Positions 38,921 to 42,261 of a stretch of 42,261 bases of DNA are shown here, in pieces. Position numbers and translations under genes: made by a program. The DNA lies in NCBI GenBank assembly GCA_026770585.1, contig MU646636.1, positions 193,069 to 235,329 on the forward strand. Direction: 5' to 3'. Under the pieces are notes generated by a model. That model had not been told where the DNA came from. It saw nothing but the letters and a program-made list of their open reading frames with translations, and made no database searches. How positions within the stretch are numbered: position 1 is the first letter of the stretch; each line of letters opens with the position of its first letter. Origin of the DNA: Baffinella frigidus. Its lineage: Eukaryota > Cryptophyceae > Cryptomonadales > Baffinellaceae.

Positions 38921-41900
38921 GGGAGGGAGGGAGAGGGAGGGAGGGAGGGAGGGAGGGAGGGAGGGAGAGAGGGAGAGAGAGGGAAGGAGAGAGGGAGGGA
39001 GGTGGAGAGGGAGAGATGACGGGAGAGGCAGCGAGAGAGAGAGAGTACATCCGAAAAGGCGCGTAGCGAGGGGAACTCTCTCTCAGAGCCCCGTTGGTTC
39101 CGCGAGGTCGGAGAGCCAGTCGAGTTCTCAGACGTCGGAGACACGCGATGCCGAAACCTGGTTTAGGGTTCAGGGTGTGGGGTTTGGTGTTTTGGGTTTA
39201 GGGTTCAGGATTTAGGGTTTAGGGTTTAGGGTTTAGGGTTCAGGGTTCAGGGTTTAGGGCTTGGGGGTGAGGGTGTGGGGTTGAGGGTAAAGGGATGAGG
39301 GAAACCCGCGTGTGGGAGAGCCTGAGTTGGTTTCGGTCTCCTGGCTGCCCCATGAGTCTCTGGCATCCTCGATTGGATCCGCTTCGGAGCATCTGCCGTC
39401 GCCCGCTCGGCTTTCGACAAACTGCATCGCCAATGTCTGCGAGGGGGGGGGGGTGAGGGTTTAGGGTTTGGGGTTTAGGGTTTAGGGTGAAGTGTGAAGG
39501 GTTGGAACACGAGCCTTAGAGGGCCAACTACTTTTCTTGTACAAATCTGCGCAAAAATTACTACAAAATTCTTTCATTCGTGTAGCAATTTTCGTTGCCA
39601 GCCTGCGTAACAGAAACGTACTTACGAGTCTGCCTTCTCTTCGGCCCAACACACACACACACATGTATATATATATAGAGAGAGAGAGAGCGAGAGAGAG
39701 AGAGAGCGAGAGAGAGAGAGAGAGAGGGAGAGAGAGGGGGGAAGATAGGGAGGGAGCGAGAGGGAGAGAGAGGGGGGGAGATAGGGAGGGAGCGAGAGGG
39801 AGGGAGGGAGGGAGGGAGAAAGGGAGGGAGGGTGGGGGGGAGGGAGAGAGACAGGGTTGTTGGGGCGCGACGCGAGTGCCGAGGCGCGAGGAGGAGGAGT
39901 GTTGGCGCGAGGAGGCGAGATGGATGCCCCCCCCCGCCCGGAGGAGGTGTGTTGGTCGAGGTTGCGAGAGGTGAGGGCACACTGCTTCCGGATGATGTCT
40001 CGTGCTGCCAGCGCGCTCCCGCTGCCAGGGGTTCAGCCTTCAGCCTTTCGCTTGTAGCGTTGTCAGAGGAGCTGTGTCTGGGAGGGGAGATGTGTTGGTG
40101 TGTGCGAGATTTGTGAGCGTAGGCCGCTCGCTGCTTGCGGATGAGCCAGCGAGGATCCGCTGTCAAGGGTTTCGTGTGTAAGGTTTCGGGGTTTGGGGTT
40201 CAGGGTTGTGCGGGGACACATTCCCGTGTGAAGTCACTCCGGTTGTTCTACACGAAACTGTGTCCCCAGCGCGCGCGGCTTCGGTGGTAGGGTTTCGGGC
40301 AGAGGCTGTACCGGAGTTATCGAGAGCCACAGGACGTGGATGATTGGTTGGGGGATGGTCAAGGCTGTGCATGAGTTTTCCGGGGTGCACACGTGGCGAG
40401 GAGCGGCGCCCAGCGGTTCGAGGTGGGAGGGGAGGGGTTAGGGGGGTTTGTAGGGACAAAATCGTCGGGGCAGCGGCCTGAACCCTAAACCCTACAACCG
40501 GGTTTAGGGTTTCGGGCTTATGGTTTCGGGTTTAGGGTTCGGGGTTTAGGGTTTAGGACTAAGGGTGTAGGGTTTAGAGTTAAGGGTTTAGGGTTCAGGG
40601 TTTAGGGTTTAGGGTTCAGTGTTCTGGGTCGAAGAACTTAGGAGATATGAGTGACCAGTCGAAGAATTCGGGGCGGGTGGTTTCGCAGCATCTGCGTGCC
40701 TTCGGAGCCCTTCCATGCCAGATCAGGCCAGACACGAGGTTGGAATGCCCTATCTTGGTACAACTGTTCACAACCCTCCATGCAAATAGGATCCTCTAGG
40801 ATTGTTGGATGGCTGTGACCAGTCGAAGAATTCGAGGCGGGTTGTTTCGTAGCATCTGCTCTCGAGGTCCCGCTTGGTGTGCTTTTCGTCCAAGTCCAAC
40901 TTCTGCAAGCTTCCCAGCCGGAACTGTCACATTGTGGGGGTGGGTCAGCCTCTTGAGGAGCCCATCTTTTCGCGCCCAACTATCCCACAAGTAAACCATT
41001 TCCCCCTTAGTCTTTGGGGGGAATCTACGTTTGGCAACCAATTTTCGTTTGGAAATCCCTTCCAAGAATCTGGCGTGGTGCCGAGGGACCCGCGACAAGA
41101 CTTGATTTATCGGTGAAACTCCACACGCCAATCCCCCAACCCCAAATACCTGGACCCCCCCAAAGATCAACACCGCACTGCCTGGACGCGAAAACGAAAG
41201 TTGCAGGCAACGTCTAGTTTCAGCGAGCGCCCGAGCCGGAACTGCAGGGTTTAGGGTTTAGGATTGAGGGTTTAGGGTTTAGGTTTGAGGGTTCATGGTA
41301 ACTCGAAACTCTAAACCCCTGAACCCTGAACCCTGAACCCAAAACGTGCGAACCTTTGACAACGTTCTCTCTCTCTCTCTCTGTCGCTCTCTCTCTCTCT
41401 CTCTCTCTGAACCTTGCTCAACGTTCCCAGCGTTCCCAGCGTCCCCGCCGTGACTGGCAAACCCTCAAATTCCTCCCCCATCAACCCCCACGATCTGCGC
41501 CGCCCCCTGGGGTTTGGAGTTTAGGGTTTGAGGTTTAGGGTTTAGGGTTTAGAGGTCAGGGTTTGGGGTTTAGGGGTTTGGGTCTAGGGTTTAGGGTTTG
41601 AGGTTTAGGGTTTAGGGTTTAGGGTTGAGGGTTTAGGGTTGAGAGGTCAGGGTTTCGGGTTTAGGGTTTAGGGTTTAGGGTTTAGGGTTTAGGGTTTAGG
41701 GTTTAGGGTTTAGGGTTTAGGGTTTAGAGTTTGTGGTTTAGGGTTTCAGGTTTAGAGGTCAGGGATTAGGTTTTAGGGTTGAGGGTTAACCCCGAGTTCT
41801 GTCTTCTGTCCCCGACCGTCGTGTCACTCGATGGGATGCGCGAGCCTGCCTCAGGGTTTGGGGTTTAGGGTTGGGGTTAAGTGTTTGGGGTCTAGAGTAT

Positions 41901-42125
41901 AGGGTGTGGGGTGTGGGGCACGCGCCGTTGAGGCGCAAGAGGGCGCGCGAGCGTTTCGGCGAAACTCCCAATTCCGGATAGTCTTCGTCCTGCACAGGCC
42001 GCGTTCAGGCTTTAGGGTTGAGTGGTTAGGGTTTAGGTGGTGGCAGGGGGTGGGGTTGAGGGGGGTCTGACATCATCGCGAGATTCCGAAAGGAAGATCG
42101 TGACTGTTGACCCCACTGCCTCCAC
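34990..42125 (-). CDS. cyclic-nucleotide-binding domain protein, multi-exon, 5' partial
   Basis: Exons, 5' to 3': 42125-42072, 41989-41922, 41506-41413, 40923-40820, an unresolved stretch, 38633-38592, 38064-37987, 37208-37124, 36536-36452, 35252-35186, 35019-34990 (TGA). Joins are in phase where both sides are resolved. The CNB domain spans four exons: NIEEIVGDLSQ, VDFNKGDVILKEGS..RALFVVVQGF, then the phosphate-binding-cassette region GPGEVFGEISMYATG, then NRGASCSVV...VKIFHLPQGFS. FGE-I plus the R-GAS arginine fits a cAMP/cGMP pocket; actual binding is not shown. The upstream part is acidic, then helical (RLGSLQKLDLDEKHTKRDL). The C-terminus is short (ARLHRFVARTLAVRRDTVFEY). No kinase or channel segment is visible, but the 5' end is outside the window. 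Confidence 0.75.
35380..35760 (-). pseudogene. partial copies of exon 35186-35252
   Basis: Fragments around the exon's GTGCAGATGGC core recur at about 35400-35440, 35530-35560 and 35705-35755, the last two retaining an AGGTGCC acceptor-like start. Confidence 0.5.
35563..35667. mobile_element. MITE family B copy 2
   Basis: AATCCCTCAAGTGGCC and GGGCACTTGAGGGAT form the ends, with CCTAGGGCCCTACGGTAGG in the core. Related to 11006-11113. Confidence 0.55.
35785..35900. mobile_element. family D inverted-repeat element
   Basis: AGTATTGATTAATTGCTTTT...GGCAACGAGA and AACTTTTGTTGCCCAACAGC form the arms; TTACTAGTATGG in the centre matches the 17.4 kb copy. Confidence 0.5.
35940..36800 (-). pseudogene. 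cluster of extra copies of the CNB C-terminal exon
   Basis: Besides exon 36536-36452, minus-strand copies are: 36688-36600 (RGASCSVVSGSATTGVKILH, with acceptor and a possible GTAGAT donor); about 36370-36305 (GKILHHPQGVSR); about 36170-36107 (SVVAGSAITAITDVRILHF then PQGFS and a GTCCGA donor); about 35990-35945 (REIVHLRQGFS); and a 5' stub near 36812-36780 with CAGGCAACCG. At least two are open with splice sites and could serve as alternative exons. Confidence 0.7.
37325..37435 (-). pseudogene. decayed copy of CNB exon 37124-37208
   Basis: The same CGGCAGGCNCTGGCGCAAGCAGC start as the true exon, then HVLTRRGPGEVSM in a shifted frame, lacking the FGEI codons. It cannot encode a working phosphate-binding cassette. 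Confidence 0.7.
37849..37966. mobile_element. family D MITE, 118 bp, beside a splice donor
   Basis: ATCCGGGAAC and GTTCCCGGAT are the exact ends; the arms extend through TTTTTCTTT. It starts 20 nt inside the intron after exon 38064-37987. Confidence 0.65.
38451..38587. mobile_element. family D MITE, 137 bp, beside a splice donor
   Basis: Arms ATCCGGGAAAAATGATTTTT and the complement of CATGGTTCCTCGGAT, continuing into CTGGCAACGAAAATT and its complement. It begins 4 nt after the donor of exon 38633-38592. Confidence 0.7.
38640..39050. repeat. GA/GT and GGGA purine tract
   Basis: About 400 bp of GAGA with TGTG blocks and a GGGAGGGA section (38920-39010), intronic to the CNB gene; it reads CT-rich in sense. 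Another purine tract lies at 39677-39850. Confidence 0.9.
39385..39445 (-). CDS. possible CNB-gene exon
   Basis: The minus-strand frame TLAMQFVESRAGDGRCSEAD after a CGCAG acceptor is protein-like, but its phase was not reconciled with the flanking exons. Confidence 0.3.
39510..39626. mobile_element. family D element beside a GTAAGT donor
   Basis: Arms CTGCGCAAAAATTACTAC and GTAGCAATTTTCGTTGCCAG. On the minus strand the right arm directly follows GTAAGTACG, a consensus donor after a short frame GRREGRL. Confidence 0.45.
39950..40160 (-). CDS. possible duplicated CNB-gene exon pair
   Basis: Two minus-strand stretches resemble each other: RWLIRKQRAAYAHKSRTHQH (about 40145-40085) and RDIIRKQCALTSRNLDQH (about 39995-39945). 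One may be an exon and the other its partial copy; the borders are not settled. Confidence 0.35.
40630..41250 (-). pseudogene. copies flanking exon 40820-40923
   Basis: A 5' copy (about 41248-41190) reads FRLGRSLKLDVACNF, like the exon start FRLGSLQKLDLDEK. A 3' copy (about 40712-40650) reads CCETTRPEFFDWS, like the exon end CYETTRLEFFDW, and keeps the same ACTG/GTCAC donor. Confidence 0.65.
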
Positions 42126-42261
42126 CTGTGGTAGGGTTTTGGATTTGGGGTTTGGGTTTTGGGGTTTGGGTTTTGGGGTTTGGGGTTTAGGGTTTGGGGT
42201 TTGGGGTTTAGGGTTTAGGGTTTAGGGTTTAGGGTTTAGGGTTTAGGGTTTAGGGTTTAGG
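41240..42261 (-). repeat. telomere-like arrays to window end
   Basis: G-rich TTTAGGG variants at 41247-41305, 41515-41790, 41855-41925 and 42005-42045. From about 42188 to the last base the repeat is nearly perfect TTTAGGG. It is intronic or 5' to the CNB gene; a real chromosome end cannot be excluded. Confidence 0.8.

Noticed and set aside
38523-39144. Ser/Leu-rich ORFs of about 175-204 codons
   Set aside because: They are CT microsatellite translated on the minus strand. Only the short exon 38633-38592 is credible.

Overview
This window is nuclear DNA from a eukaryote, very probably a microalga or related protist. Its genes are split into many short exons with GT-AG introns whose coding phases join consistently. 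Degenerate copies of the plant/algal-type telomere heptamer TTTAGGG/CCCTAAA fill the introns and spacers, and there are no bacterial gene-packing signals. I lean towards a cryptophyte, but that rests on the general look of the sequence and is weak; a green alga or dinoflagellate is also possible.

Layout. At 0-5 kb there is a hairpin-repeat array, then two divergent single-exon paralogous genes of an unrecognised disordered family (minus 1300-2028; plus 3658-4422) and a short ORF (4996-5127). At 5.4-9.3 kb there are C-rich then G-rich telomere-like arrays pointing away from each other. From 9.3 to 17.5 kb the sequence is rich in small inverted-repeat elements. It holds one orphan plus-strand exon (10458-10642), a two-exon minus gene for an Arg/Ser-rich repeat protein (13209-14170), and a 1.6 kb hAT-like transposon with a perfect 8-bp target duplication (15328-16933).

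At 17.7-24.9 kb is a minus-strand gene of about 15 exons for a DXD-motif (GT32-like, OCH1/Gly_transf_sug type) glycosyltransferase. It lies head-to-head, 183 bp apart, with a plus-strand gene of 10-11 exons for a coiled-coil protein (25035-31728). At 32.6-33.4 kb is a single-exon disordered protein gene (minus). At 35.0-42.2 kb is a minus-strand multi-exon gene containing a cyclic-nucleotide-binding (CNB) domain; it runs off the right edge.

The main discovery is common to all three multi-exon genes. Nearly every exon is accompanied in its neighbouring introns by one to five partial, decayed copies of itself ('exon echoes'), often keeping an intact splice border. The introns are made of telomere-like repeats that almost always read C-rich (CCCTAAA/CCCTGAA) in the sense strand of the gene. 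The repeats themselves often supply the GTAAACCC/GTACACCC donors and the CCCTGCAG/CCCTAG acceptors. Exon models below were built by hand from reading frame, phase and family resemblance; no transcript data were available.
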